NCBI GenBank assembly: GCA_002099365.1
Contig: MSED01000005.1
Span: 1,054,001-1,118,000 of the forward strand
From: Phialophora verrucosa
Taxonomy: Eukaryota > Ascomycota > Eurotiomycetes > Chaetothyriales > Herpotrichiellaceae
Length of the DNA stretch: 64,000 bases
Reading direction: 5' to 3'
This document shows positions 20,691 to 32,659 of this stretch, in pieces. How positions within the stretch are numbered: the first letter of the stretch is position 1; each line of letters opens with the position of its first letter. The translations under genes were made by a program, and so were the position numbers. The notes under the pieces are model-generated. The model had not been told where the DNA came from. It saw nothing but the letters and a program-made list of their open reading frames with translations, and searched no databases.

Positions 20691-22702
20691 ATGATGTTCT
20701 TACGTTCCACAGCTGTTCTGCTGGCCAGTGTTAGCCAGCTCGCCCTCTCTCAGTTTGTGACTCCTCCCAAGAACCTTACAAGCAAAACAGGCTACGCGGA
20801 CGTCACTGTCCGCTACAAGTCGGTCCCCGCAGGCATATGCGAACAAGACCCCGACGTGAAGAGCTATGCAGGCTACGCGGACGTGGCGCCCGGCCAGCAC
20901 ATCTTCTGGTGGTTCTTCGAAAGCCGAAACGTCGACCCGACCGAGGCGCCCTTGACCATCTGGATCAACGGCGGCCCCGGCTCGTCGTCCATGATCGGTC
21001 TGTTTCAAGAATTGGGACCATGCAGAGTCAACGAGGATGGAGATGCTGTGAACAATCCATACTCGTGGTCCAACGTCAGTAACATGATCTTCATCGACCA
21101 ACCCACCCAGGTCGGCTTCAGCTACTCGACCCCCGTGCCCGGCTACGAAGACCCGAACTCTGGATACCTTGTCGAGTTGCCCGGCAATAACTGCCCCGGT
21201 TATGCCAGCGACTGGTCATGCGGTACATACTCGTACTGGAACCAATCCTTAACAGCGAACAACACGCCCGCCGTGGCCCCGAACATGTGGAAGACCCTAC
21301 AAGGCTTCATGGGCGCGTTCCCGGAGTATTCAAGGCAAGAGATCAACTTCGCGACAGAGTCGTATGGTAAGTGTTGGGGATATTTTCTTCCCCCATTGGG
21401 AGCAGCATCGCTAATGCTGGCTATGTTAGGTGGCCACTACGCACCCATTGTGTCGGAGTATTTCGTCCAGCAGAATGCATTGAACATTAGCGGCGCGCAG
21501 AACATCAACCTCCAGCATGTTTTGATCGGGAACGGGTGGTACGACCCGTTGGTGCAATATCAGGCATACTACAACTTCACCATATCCCCGGGCAACACGT
21601 ACAACTACAGCCCATTCAACCAGACCGTCAAGAGTGAGGCGCACCACCTCGTAGAGCAGAAATTGGAAGAAACACAGGCTAACAAAATGCCCGAATACAG
21701 ACCAATGGTACAACAACCTCTACGGCCCCGGAAACTGCTACGACCAAACCGTCGACTGCAACACCAATGGCATCGACGAGATCTGTACAGCAGCAGACAA
21801 CTTCTGTTACCAGGTGAGTTTCTCTCTCTCTCGCGCGCGTTCGCATCGACTAAGAAGCAATTTCCTCCCCTGTCCAGCAAGTCGAAAACCTCTACGACAT
21901 CTATCTCAACCGTGACGAGTACGACGTGCGCTACATCATGCCCAACCCGTTCCCCAAATCATACTACATCGACTACCTGAACACCCCGCGCGTGCAGGCC
22001 GCCATTGGCGCGTACGTGAACTACTCGGAATCGTCGTCCGCGGTGGGCAACGCCTTCGGCAGCACGGGCGACGACGACCGCGAAATCGGCACCGTCGCGG
22101 CCGTGCAGCAGCTCCTGGCCCAGAACATCAGCGTGACAATGTACTTTGGCGACGCGGACTACAACTGCAACTGGCTGGGCGGGCAGGTCGTGGCCTCGCA
22201 CGTCAACGCGCCCGGGTACGCGGACGCCGGGTTCGCCAACATCAGCACGAGCGACGGCGTCGTGCACGGCCAGGTCCGCCAGGCCGGCAAGTTCGCGTTT
22301 GTCCGCATCTACGAGTCGGGCCACCTGGTGCCCTTTTTCCAGCCGCTCGTGGCGCTCGAGCTGGTCGACCGCACCATCAACGGCATGGACGCCGCCAGCG
22401 GCCGCACCGTCGTCACCCCGGCGTACCTGACGCGCGGGCCCGACGCCACCACCTTCCGAGAGGGCAACCACACCGTGCAGTTCAAGGTCACGCCCGAGGG
22501 CAGCGTGTACAACACGACCACCAACCTGCCCCAGGGCGGCGGGACGGACAAGGGCACCGGCGACCCGCCCAAGGCCAAGCCCAAGGCCAAGAAGAGGGCG
22601 ACGTATAATCTGAAAGAGGCGCGGCGGATGAAGCTCGAGCGGAGGATGGCCAAGGCCAAGCGATCCGACGGCGTCAATCTCGGTGCCTGGCTGACTTTGT
22701 GA
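20691..22702 (+). CDS. Secreted serine carboxypeptidase, peptidase family S10
   Basis: Four exons (20691-21366, 21430-21633, 21701-21813, 21878-22702) separated by introns of 63, 67 and 64 bp encode 605 residues. A signal peptide (hydrophobic run ending near QLALSQ) is followed by the S10 fold. Landmarks are the oxyanion motif WINGGPGSSS, ESYGGHYAP with nucleophile Ser224 (its Gly codon is split by intron 1), GDADYNCNW with the catalytic Asp, and ESGHLVPFFQP with the catalytic His. Many N-x-S/T sites fit a glycoprotein. It should remove C-terminal residues from peptides outside the cell or in the vacuole, most like carboxypeptidase S1. The last 70 residues add a Pro/Lys- then Arg/Lys-rich tail that is unusual for the family. 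GC content climbs sharply in exon 4. Confidence 0.9.
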
Positions 22703-23735
22703 GCGCGAGGTCCTGTCTCGAGGGACGTCCCTTTCTATACTCGTACATCCTGTAGCACGTAATTCCTCCCTGTGTAATTATCCCACTATCCAGGGCGGCT
22801 ACTGTACGGCTCAATCGTCGACCGGACAGAGTTCATGTTTGCAATGAACAAATCGAGTATTAAGAACTCCCCTCGCCCACGGGCTCGTAATGATGCGATA
22901 CAGTTTGTACGTACAGAGAATATTCTGGTGCCATTCTTTCATTTCTACTGTACCCCGTGCTTTATGTGCCTATGTACCTCGTATTTGGGCTTATTCCCTT
23001 TGACTCCTCTGTCCGTGCCCCCACCGCGCGCCATTCTCTTCCATCGGAGGGCACGGGTGGAAAGCTACGTACACAAAGGGACACGAGACGCCATGCTTCG
23101 CTATGCCTGAGTACACGCAAGGCTGTGTGGATTGTTGCACTAACACTGGCACTGGCACTGGCAGGACTACTGGACTACCAGGATATGGACAATGCTGAGA
23201 TGTGTGCGAAATCGGAGTCGCCTTCTTCTTTGCCACGCCATTTATGTGAAAATTAATGCCATCAGTCCGGTCGCGGCCGTATTCACCTTCCCTTCGATCC
23301 TTTCCTCCATGTGTGCATGCATGCACGGGTGTGCTATCCGACGAGAGAGTCGCTACGTTTCTTCGTTGCGAGTTCTCGAGTCTCTCGAAACTGGCATCGC
23401 GTTCCTTTACAGAGTTTGTTTCTGCTTTGGCCTCTGGCCTGATGTCTCTTCCGATCAGGGTGCCGTAGTGGACCATCATCTTCGATGAAGATGGGATCTT
23501 GTTCGGCTGGTACAGGTGAGAAGTGCTGCTCAGCGGAGGTTGTGCTGGTGTGTACACGAACCCAGATAACCAGCTCGACATACACCAGTAACTCATTGGC
23601 TAGACGTTGGTCGTCTGTGTCGTCTGCGTGTCCTCTGTCGCCACGGCGAACTGATCCCTTGTAGAGTCGGCTACATTTCGTCCACCCTGCGTACAGCGAT
23701 GCTGTGGTACTTAAATCGACTCAACTTAGATGTGA
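22703..23735. other. Convergent 3' spacer
   Basis: This lies between the ends of the carboxypeptidase and mannosyltransferase genes. No gene is supported. A short CACTGG/TGGCAC hexamer run occurs near 23141-23162. Confidence 0.4.
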
Positions 23736-24942
23736 TTACTCATTATAATGATACACCTGGTAAGTTTCAAGTCAGCAAACCGGTTGCTTGTTAACGTTGG
23801 GGACCGAAAATTGCAAGACTCACAAAATAGTCGGGCAAGCCCCAGACATCAAAGCCAAGCCGCCTCGCCATCTTCGCAAAGCCTTCCGTCTCGATGAGGT
23901 GATAAAAGGGGAAGGGAGGGAACATGGCTCCATCCCTGTGGACCTCTGCCTTCACCAGGAGAGCTGTCCCACCGACACCGTCAAGGGGCATCAGGCGACG
24001 TTCGTCACGATCTTTGCCTGTCTTGGCCAGTTTTGTCATGAGTGTCCTGTATGTAGCCATCTCGGCATACCCCTCCAGGAGGACCTCATCGGGGCCCATT
24101 TTACTGGCGAGCTCTTGTGCAACGTCACTGTCTCGCCAGGTGTTGAAGTCGTAGGGTCTGATGGCTTCCTGTCCGTCGTCGCCGATGAAGCGTTGCATAC
24201 AACTTGGAGCAATGACTGCTTTGTCGTGGCTGGCGAGGTCCTCGATGAGGGTAGGGGGTGTCTCAACCACGTCTCCGTCGAGCCAAAGCACCCACGCCGT
24301 GTGCGGACCGATGGTGGTAAAGAGTAAACTGTTGCGTGCCTGAGCCATAGAAGCACGACGGATCTTCTGGTTTTCCATCTTGTGACGCTCTTTTTCGCCC
24401 TGTGAGGTCAAGGGAGGCTCAAAGTCCTGCCGCAGTATGGTGACGGATTGGAAGCGCTGTTCCACAGGGCCGGATTGTGTCTCCTTGATTGCGTCTTGTA
24501 GAGCTGCTGTTGCAGCATTTCCTTCCTTGGTTTTTGGGGTGATGAACCCCAAGCTGATATGCTCGTGAGGGTAGCTCAAGGCTAAAAGATTGTCCCAGTA
24601 TTCAGGGTAGAAGCGGGCAAGAGGCGTGAGGATGAGGACCTTCTCGTTCTTCTGGGCGGGCCATGCTGAGGAAGTCAGGTTGTTCAGTTGATAGTGAACG
24701 ACAGGAGGGGGGCGTCGGACACCGTGTGCGTTCTGTGAGTTGGGCTGCTTGCGAAAAGCAGAGGTGGGAGGAGAAAGAGGGTTTTCGGCCGCGGACGTTT
24801 GGACCCGTAAGCGCAGTTCAGACTGGTCAACGGAGGTGTTGTGGATGCTGTAGAGGAAGAAGAGGAAGACGACGCCCAGAAGGACGGCGAGGATAGTCGT
24901 CCGCGAGCCACTGCGTGTTGACCGCATGTCGAAGTAGGGCAT
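23736..24942 (-). CDS. Golgi mannosyltransferase of the Anp1/Van1/Mnn9 family (GT62)
   Basis: Two exons (24942-23824 and 23756-23736) with a 67-bp intron give 379 residues. Splicing replaces a non-homologous tail with the ending VYHYNE and a stop, which is the style of ending expected for this family and supports the junction. The protein is type II: a short cytosolic start, a hydrophobic anchor (ILAVLLGVVFLFFLYSI) at about residues 17-33, then a Ser/Pro-rich stem and the catalytic domain. The DxD-type metal/nucleotide-sugar motif is LWLDGDVVE, preceded by QARNSLL, both hallmarks of GT62. These enzymes elongate the alpha-1,6-mannan backbone in Golgi complexes. Which of the three paralogues it is cannot be settled here. 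Confidence 0.87.
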
Positions 24943-25751
24943 GTGGTCACGGCGGTCGGGATTTCAGCAATGGTGTCACCTTGACGGCTGTCTCAGGCTC
25001 TGAAGGGGCATCGTCAGGAAAGTGGCCTGAAAGGGCGCGCAGTGGGTGAAAGCACAGCAAGGAATGGCACAAATTGCAGCAGCTGGAGAATGGAGAAGAG
25101 AAAGAAAGAGAGAGAGCGACGACAACACCAAGTGAAGGAGTGGCAGTTGCATGAACTGACACTGGCATTTAGCATTGTGAAACATGCAGCCGGGGGTCGT
25201 ATTCCTGGCTGTGGCTTGATGTCGGTAGTGAGTGGCGGTGCATCCCACCGGATACATTGTCCGACGCACATTCAAGCACAATACAATTATGACTGAATGT
25301 TCAATTGCAGCGACCTCTTGGTGGTGGGTTAATCTGTGCCATTCAATGATAATAGACTTATTTTTTTTTGTGCCAGCCCAGTCCTGGCAGTGACCTTGCG
25401 TTATGCTGAGTACGTAGATCCCATCTCTTGCAGGAAAACCAAAGTTGCGCCTGGCAGCTTTAAGTGGCAGGAGGAGCTGCTATGCAAGTCCCGAGCCGTG
25501 AGAATCCAGCCCACAAGAATGCTATCAATTTCTCGTCGACGTAGGAACGAAACGAATGCTGTGGGCTTTCCAAGCCATCAGGCCGAGCTCTAGGCGCGGT
25601 TTCCAAACTCTGAGCGCCGACAGACACACCAGGCGTCTCGCTGTGGCCTGTTTGCAACAAAAGGGAATTCGTATAGTCGCTTTGGGTATCGCACGCATAA
25701 TGATGGAGAATAAACTCTTCAGTGCGCTGCAATGGGCCGTCCTGAGCCTCA
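24943..25751. other. Intergenic region without a recognised gene
   Basis: This contains the probable promoter of the mannosyltransferase gene and the 3' flank of the hypothetical protein gene. No gene is supported. Confidence 0.4.
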
Positions 25752-26345
25752 TCATTGGTAGACATCCGTCTGTCTACCCGGCTTGTTCTTCTTCGAGTCC
25801 TCCTTGTCGGACGAGGCTTCACTGCGCGGGCTCCTTGTTGGACCTGGGCTGCCTGCTGGCGACACCTTCCCTGCCCCGGCAACTTGAAAGTAATCGTCGC
25901 CTTCTTCAAGGGCTAGTGGTGTGACGGGCCCCTTCGGGCTGCCGAGAGGATCCAGTCGCGGTGCGCCAGGCTTGATACCCATGGACGAGGCCGCGATCTT
26001 CGACGACACATGAGCTCTCTCAAGAAATTCGCGCTGCTTCTCACGCATCAGCCTCGGTGACTCCATCTCGACCGGTTCTGTCACCCGGTTGAGCGAGATT
26101 GCTGGGCTTTGGATGGCCGAAGATGGTGTCGCCGCTTGGTCGCGGTGGATGAAGTTGCCGGGGTGGAATCGGGGAAGTGTCATGTGCATGTTTCGCGAGG
26201 CTTGCCGTGTGTGTTGTCCTGCTCGAGCCCGGGTCGGCGGAGGAGAAAGCGGGTGTTGGCTGGAATGAAGTCGGGGCGATAAGGGTGAGGTTGGCGTGTA
26301 ACGCCCTGAGTATCCGTCCGGGTTCATCCTTTGAGAGTACCCCAT
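25752..26345 (-). CDS. Conserved-looking hypothetical protein, Pro/Ser-rich (197 aa)
   Basis: A single open frame of 197 residues is mostly disordered: Ser, Pro, Arg and Gly dominate. The central part, SPRLMREKQREFLERAHVSS followed by RLDPLGSPKGPVTPLALEE and DDYF, looks conserved and has the wording of an uncharacterised fungal family seen in other Pezizomycotina; this is recall, not a search result. The proline-directed S/TP sites (TPTSPLSP, GSPGP) suggest phosphorylation by CDK- or MAPK-type kinases. No domain, signal peptide or membrane segment is visible. The ATG used is the first in the frame. Confidence 0.6.
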   Translation of the reverse strand: MGYSQRMNPDGYSGRYTPTSPLSPRLHSSQHPLSPPPTRARAGQHTRQASRNMHMTLPRFHPGNFIHRDQAATPSSAIQSPAISLNRVTEPVEMESPRLMREKQREFLERAHVSSKIAASSMGIKPGAPRLDPLGSPKGPVTPLALEEGDDYFQVAGAGKVSPAGSPGPTRSPRSEASSDKEDSKKNKPGRQTDVYQ

Positions 26346-29300
26346 CGAACAAGAGGCGATGTGGCTAAGTTGGAGGCCTAGGTAAACGCCGCAGAACCTG
26401 TGTTTCTTCGGATCTCTGCGACGTCACTGAGTGCCCGCTGTTGCATGCATGCGGCAGCTGCAGTTCAGGTTGAGAGGCTGTATGAGATGAGGTGTGCTGG
26501 GTATAGTCGAGAGTGCTTATAGAGCCTGGATCTCGAGCAAGACGAAAGGTCTCGCAATGCGTGGCGCCTCGTTCTGTTGAAGCGGTCTGGGACGATGAAT
26601 ATCACCCCTTGCGTTGCTCAGCGCCTCCTCGACAATCGCATTCGAGCCGATCCCTGGGATGGGTCCAAAGCGTCACAGGTGTAAGCGGTCTTTGTTTTGT
26701 ATCGGTGTTCGAATGTCGGAGAAGTAACAGATCAGAGTTCACACGGAAGGGACGGAGGAGGGAAATTGACTTTTGGATCCTGGGAACCGCGTGTCGCACA
26801 GGGATAGTAACAAGAGGTGGACGATCAAGCACTGGAGACAACTCAACAGACAAACTGTGCCTTGGACTCCTATTTCCGGAAGCACCCTTCCGTGACTTGT
26901 CCTTCGCCGAGTATCTGTCGGGCAATGAGGTTCAGACACAAAGCACGAGGTGGGTTTTCTTCGCCGAGCCTGACCGCCCCCAGTTTACGAGATACGCCTG
27001 GGGGGCCGTTTGATCTGCAGTGACCGAGAATGTGGGCAGCGATCAACAGTTGTCCAGTCCTGTCAGTGGCTCAGCGCAGAGTTGATCTTGGGGGAGGGTG
27101 GGTTGAAGCGTCGACGAAAGGATATCAGCGTCGCGAGCCGCGAGTAATATGTGTACCAGCGAACACAATGGAAGGCTTGGCCTGCAAACCGTCCACCGCA
27201 GAGTTGGCTATGGAGTCGTCGTCACCGAAAAGCAGCCGCGACGATCACCATGCTTATGGGAAGTCTAGAACATTGAGGGGGGACAATAGATTGAAGTAAC
27301 CGCGAATGAGCCCTGCTTTGAAATGTTATGCAGGGCCATGTAGCCAGAAGCCAGAGGAACATGGAAAGATACCTCCGCAGCCATTGGCCAATTTCCATCG
27401 TGGAGCCCACGAGCAGAAATCCCGAACGACGCGATGACGGTAAGCGTGGAATTGGGGACGCCAACGAGCGCCACCCGCTCCAACAGCCAACAAAATGCTT
27501 GCGATGGGCCCCCGATGAACAGGGAGGCGCCCGAGATCAAAACGAGGCCCAGGGGGACCCTTTGGATGCTGCCGCCGACATGGACACGATGCTTTCGATA
27601 CGGGTTTGTAGGCACAAGTACGATCACGTCCACGCATATCTGAGCATACTTATAGCGACATATTGGAAGCAGCAACCAACAAAGCCAACTTCCATGTGGT
27701 TCTCACCCACTGATGTCATGCTTCGAGAACCGAAGAGCTCATCTCGATGTCGGGGCTGACTCCCATCACGGGACGCACGAAGCCTAGAGAAAGCGTCTGA
27801 GAAGCGACCAATTGAGGTCCGAGACAATACGGCTCGTTTTTCCGCCCGCTTTGTGTAATTTTTAGGTCTGAAGAATAGATTATTCTCGGACAGCGACGTG
27901 GCCCAGCTTCCCACACCACACACCTAACGGTAGGTACAAACCTTAACAGCTCGAAATTTTCCACCGATAAGAAAGATACGGGGGGTTAATCGCTATCAAT
28001 CTCCATCAAGAGTAGCTGTAGGTAGATTGACAGTGCGAGTTTGCGATGTTCTTCGTCCGAGCCGAAATGCGAAAACTCGGGTAATCCGACTCAGTGCCCG
28101 ACGTTGTGTTGCGAGGTCCAGGGCAGGGCATTCATTGAATTCTGCAGGGCAAGTGGTGCCATCGTGGAGTTTGTTCGCTTACATACCGCTTCGGGCCCGG
28201 TATTTGCGGGGCGTCGTGCTGGTCACACATTTTGTACCCATTCCTCTCAGGATAGGTAGCAATGTACTCCGTACCAGTGATCCCGATGATGGTTTCTGGA
28301 GAGTCAGACGAAGTCGTTGACTTTTAGTGTAGACCTCTGAACTAAGGCGAGCTTGTAGCGCCTGATTCGAACCGAGTAGGGACTCCATGCAGGTCGTTCG
28401 TTGGTCGTGGCCCAGAGTTGACAGCGTGAGTGACCAGCGAATCTCATCGTGTTTCCGCACCGCGAAACGTGGTAGCCGTTGTGACGGCTGTTCTGCGACA
28501 AACCAAATATAGGGCCACATTCCTCACCCTCTGCAGGAACCGATCACTGCCTGTTTGATGGTGTCCAGAGCATGCTTGGTCGTGCCGGTGAGCCGGTGAG
28601 CCGTCCAACCGTTCTACGCTACCTTCCTCCCTCCGCATTCGGCTGTTTCAAGACACGGACGCTTGCATAAAGGTAACACTACTGGAAAGGGAATGCACCT
28701 ATGTACGCACACGGTTTGTTCGCAAGCCAACCTGATTTTGGTCTTGGCACGCGAGACGGCCGCTTGGTACAATAAACATTGGTCCTTTCTCCGACTTATC
28801 CGGCCTCGCTTCAGCAAGATCACCGATCTGGTTCCCTCCAAAGGCAGGTAACATCTGGAAAACCGTTGACCGCGAATGTAATAGCAGCTTACTTTGCACA
28901 ACGCAAAGCAGCCTCTCCATCAAGCAATCCCCCGCCTGTTCGTCGAAAGGAGATGGGAACCGTTCATCACACAGAATACAAGGGAGTGGTAAGATAGTCT
29001 GTGCTGCATGGAAGCTTACATCGTGAGAAGGCAAGGAGCACGAGTAGAGTATAGGGACAGAAATTTGGTCGTATTTGCAAGTAGAGACCCACAGGATGAA
29101 CCCTGGCAGGCTTCAGCAAGGGGCGCCGGCGCAGTATCGAACCATTGACTTGAAATGCGTGTATACAAGTGCTTGAGGAGACAGGTGTCGAGATTTCCTG
29201 TCCCGCACATCAGCAGCTTGATAACCCGCAACATTCAATTGATGCCGGAGCCAGCTCGGGACCGCGTGGGATAGGAGTCGCAAGTTGTATAAGGGTTGCG

Positions 29301-29998
29301 CGAGGCCAGGCGCCCGTCATGCAGCCGAGAGAAGGCTGACCATCGCGTCACCACTGTCTCGACATCGTCTCGAACGCTCACTGATCGACTCTCGCACGGT
29401 GTATTGGTCCAAGGAGCTGACCTCTTTGCAAAAATGCCGTGGATCACCATTCGGGGAGGGCAGTTCGTCCTACGCGAGAGGCTCAGTTCCCGGAGTTGAC
29501 TCGCTTCGCTCAAATACCGGTAAGATCGACAACATCAGCCACAGTCACGGTATCGTAGACAACAAACACAAAGGTCAGAATGGCATAACGTACGAATTGC
29601 GAGGTGATCGAGTTCTCATGTTATCGTGTTTTCGTGTTTTCGTGGCGCAGCTTCGCGGATGTCGAGCACGCCGAGGAGGGTTTCCTCTTCCACCAATCGT
29701 CGCGCTGCCGCCTGAAAGCCACCACATAAGCGAGCCAACTGCTCCTCCTGCTCTGCATTTCTGGCTCATGATTGCTCGAGGAAAGGTGCCCCCGTGCAGA
29801 TTGTGCCCATCTCGAAGTGGCTAGCCAGGGACCCTGCGACCGCACTGACTCTGCTGCTCTGCTTCCTTGGACGTTCCCTTTCCGTTGCCTCCCAGAGATA
29901 TCTCAGCTGCAGTGGCCGTTCAGATCGATATAAGCCCCGACCCCAGATGGCAATGCGAACCTCTCGAGAGTGGTGCTTTTAGTTCTCCGACAAGCACA
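26346..29998. other. 3.6-kb stretch without a recognised gene, upstream of the SREBP gene
   Basis: Many short open frames are scattered on both strands with no recognisable family and no clear splice-linked series. It separates the divergent hypothetical protein and SREBP genes, so it probably contains both promoters and perhaps a long SREBP leader or first exon. A frame in phase with SREBP is open from about 29849, ahead of the first in-frame ATG, hinting at an upstream coding exon. Confidence 0.4.
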
Positions 29999-32659
29999 AT
30001 GATCACCCCTCCGCAGCCGACCATGACTGCCCCCTTGGACTTGGAGTCCGCAGGTCGCGAATTCGACAAATGGCTGGATTGGAACGGCACCGCAGACACT
30101 TCGAGCGGAACCTCCTTCGACGGCAACCTCGCTGCAGGACCAGAAAACTTGGTCCGCTTCCCGATCTCTCCATCGTCGACGGTGAACGGCGACTCACACC
30201 TTGCTCCCATCAAGACCGACTTCCTCACCGCCCCTCCTTCACATGACCTCCTTACCCCTCGGCACAGCTCGGCTTCCCCCGAATCTCGCTCCAGCATGGA
30301 GATGAGACTCAGTGGAGATACCCTGAGAGACGAACCTACACCCAGCCAGCGTCCTATGCTCAAGCGGAAGTTATCTCCCACAGATGTCCCGACAACTGAC
30401 TTTCGCTCTGGGGCTCCCACCCCGGCGGCAAAGAAGCGACCACACAATATCATTGAGAAGAGATATCGCGCGAATCTCAACGAAAAGATAGCGGAGCTCC
30501 GGGACAGCGTACCCAGTCTCCGTCTAGCACAGAAGTCAAAGATACAAGACACGGCCGGAGATTCCGATGAAGACGATTTGGACGGCCTCACTCCAAGCAA
30601 CAAGTTGAACAAGGCTTCAATCCTCACCAAGGCGGTGGAATATATCCGGCACCTCGAGTTTCGCACGAAGCGGCTGGAGGAAGAGAACAACGCGCTCAAA
30701 GAACGGCTTGAGACCCTCGACAAGGTCATCGCTCAGGGGGGCCACGACGCTCAGAGAGCTGCAGCCTTCACGAGTGACGTGGTAATCGAAGATTCATCGT
30801 CTCCGCCAGCCGCCCAGTCTCCGTCATCAACATCAACTACACCGGCCAACCCACCACAAGGGCTGATTCCCCTTCCAGAGAGCTGGAGACGCCTACGCCA
30901 AAGTCAATCTCAAGACCATTACGGGCACGTCTATCAAACGCCGGCAGAACGCTCTAGATTCAAAGGCAAATGGCCAACCAGGATCATGCTGGGCTCCCTG
31001 GCCGCTCTGATGGTTGTGGACGGCCTCAGTGAGTCAGATCTGGGCACAGAGTCCCGGGAGAAGGGCCTCTTTGGCATCCCCCTGGAGATTCTCGATGGCT
31101 GGAGCTTTCTCCGCTCACCGCGGATCTACTTGGCCACATTCAGTCGGTACTGCCAGGCCGGAGGTGTCATCCCGTTGATCAAAGGATTCATTGCGCTGAC
31201 CTTCCTTGCATTCCTCATATTCTCATATTTGTTCAACTCCAAGCCCCCACCGAAATCCGACATGGAGGAGTCGGCCACCAGCTCAAGCCAGGCGCCCGTC
31301 CCGGCCTCCCCCATCGAAGTTCGACGTCGCGCCTGGAGCACGAGCATGCAGGAGCTGCAACTACCTCACCACAATTTCTTCCCGGAGTGGTTGGCCATCA
31401 CTTCCGAGTGGCTCAAGTACACTTTCGGTTACCTTTTTGGTCCGCGGGCTTATGCTTGGCTCACGGGTCGCAATGCCGATGACACCGTGGCGCGGGTCAA
31501 AGCATGGGACATCGCCATCGACGCACAATTGGCCGGTGGCGACGCCGAAGTGAGCCGGAGCAGACTACTCCTGACGATCTTTGGGGCTGGAAGCCTGCCC
31601 AGGACGCCGTTGCGATTGATGCTCAAGTCACTACATTGTCGGGTGCTCTTGTGGAACGTGGGCGCACTCGGAACTGGCCTATCCAGTATCGCTAACCGCC
31701 TTGGGAAATTCTTTGCAAACAGGCAATGGAGCCGCGCCAGAACCTCGCAGGACAATCTGCCCCTGCATCATGCGGAGCGACTGCCTCGACACCTGTCGGA
31801 AATGCTCGATATGCCATGTGACGAGGTCTTCCAAGATACAGTCTGTCAGAGAGCGTACAACCTTATGTACGACAGGCCAACAGAGGAAGGCTCTGTCAAC
31901 CCACTTCTGGACGTTGTGGTCGAAGACCATGCAGTGCGGTCTCCGCTGGACGCGGTTGCTGCCTGGAGGTCTTCCGTGTCATTGACCCAGGCCCTGGACC
32001 TATCCCTGCAGACACCCGAAGCTTCCGAGCTCATCCAACAACACTTGAACGCGGCGTTAAAGATAGCCCCGCCGGGCTCAGCGGCTGAAACACGGGCGTT
32101 GGCCGCAAGCTCTGTGCTCGGCTGCGCTGATCGCAGCGTGTACCTTCAACATGCTTTCAGAGCAATGGAGATACCACCCTATCCTAACCCGCGGCATGAA
32201 GCTGAAGTTCGACCTCCGTTTATCATCGATTCCTCCACACCCGTATCGGCCAGGACTGATATACTGAGCTGTCTACATTGCGCGGAGACCTTGCAGATTC
32301 TGGACCACGAGAACGATCCCAATAAAGCCCGAGCTTTCTTCGAGGCAAAGACTCTCGAGATCAACAGCACCCAGTTGCTAGCCCGAGCCGCGTTGAAGCA
32401 TCTTCTCTGGCGGCTGCCACTTATTGAAACACCAGCGCCGGCTGGTAGAGAAGAGGTTGGCATTACACCACACGATCACATATTCCCAGCTGACGTGTCG
32501 GTTATGAGAAGCAGCGAAGGCAAACCGCCGCGTCGGTATAGCACGATCAGCAACGATTCGGGTTATGACAGCCAAGACGCCTCGTTGTCCGCCTGGGATG
32601 TCGACCTGGAATCAAGATGTAGTAATGAGATGGACAGGGCGTTCAGACCAGACTTTTAG
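29999..32659 (+). CDS. srbA: Sterol regulatory element-binding protein (SrbA-like bHLH-zip, membrane-bound)
   Basis: From the ATG at 29999 the product has 887 residues, shorter than the near-1000 I recall for A. fumigatus SrbA, so an upstream exon is likely; the frame is open 150 bases further back. A bHLH at about residues 143-225 reads HNIIEKRYRANLNEKI, with the Tyr in place of Arg that marks SREBPs. It has an acidic insert in the loop and is followed by a leucine-zipper heptad stretch to about 245. Two hydrophobic segments at about 326-344 and 389-413 form the ER hairpin, and the C-terminal half matches the fungal SREBP regulatory domain (DUF2014). In fungi the N-terminal part is released by Dsc-dependent cleavage when sterol or oxygen falls and activates ergosterol, iron and hypoxia genes. 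The coding region from the bHLH on shows no intron. Confidence 0.92.
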   Translation: MITPPQPTMTAPLDLESAGREFDKWLDWNGTADTSSGTSFDGNLAAGPENLVRFPISPSSTVNGDSHLAPIKTDFLTAPPSHDLLTPRHSSASPESRSSMEMRLSGDTLRDEPTPSQRPMLKRKLSPTDVPTTDFRSGAPTPAAKKRPHNIIEKRYRANLNEKIAELRDSVPSLRLAQKSKIQDTAGDSDEDDLDGLTPSNKLNKASILTKAVEYIRHLEFRTKRLEEENNALKERLETLDKVIAQGGHDAQRAAAFTSDVVIEDSSSPPAAQSPSSTSTTPANPPQGLIPLPESWRRLRQSQSQDHYGHVYQTPAERSRFKGKWPTRIMLGSLAALMVVDGLSESDLGTESREKGLFGIPLEILDGWSFLRSPRIYLATFSRYCQAGGVIPLIKGFIALTFLAFLIFSYLFNSKPPPKSDMEESATSSSQAPVPASPIEVRRRAWSTSMQELQLPHHNFFPEWLAITSEWLKYTFGYLFGPRAYAWLTGRNADDTVARVKAWDIAIDAQLAGGDAEVSRSRLLLTIFGAGSLPRTPLRLMLKSLHCRVLLWNVGALGTGLSSIANRLGKFFANRQWSRARTSQDNLPLHHAERLPRHLSEMLDMPCDEVFQDTVCQRAYNLMYDRPTEEGSVNPLLDVVVEDHAVRSPLDAVAAWRSSVSLTQALDLSLQTPEASELIQQHLNAALKIAPPGSAAETRALAASSVLGCADRSVYLQHAFRAMEIPPYPNPRHEAEVRPPFIIDSSTPVSARTDILSCLHCAETLQILDHENDPNKARAFFEAKTLEINSTQLLARAALKHLLWRLPLIETPAPAGREEVGITPHDHIFPADVSVMRSSEGKPPRRYSTISNDSGYDSQDASLSAWDVDLESRCSNEMDRAFRPDF

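Noticed and set aside
21959..22471. 170-codon minus-strand frame over carboxypeptidase exon 4
   Set aside because: Antisense shadow in a very GC-rich exon containing the catalytic Asp and His of the real gene.
27265..27675. 136-codon minus-strand frame in the gene desert
   Set aside because: Hydrophobic stretches but no family, no splice partners and no conserved wording.
28330..28420. tRNA-like B-box (GGTTCGAATC on the minus strand)
   Set aside because: No matching acceptor, D or anticodon stems could be formed around it.
30002..30011. SRE-like sequence ATCACCCCTC near the SREBP start
   Set aside because: It is one base off the usual ATCACCCCAC-type element and lies inside the likely coding region, so autoregulation cannot be claimed from it.
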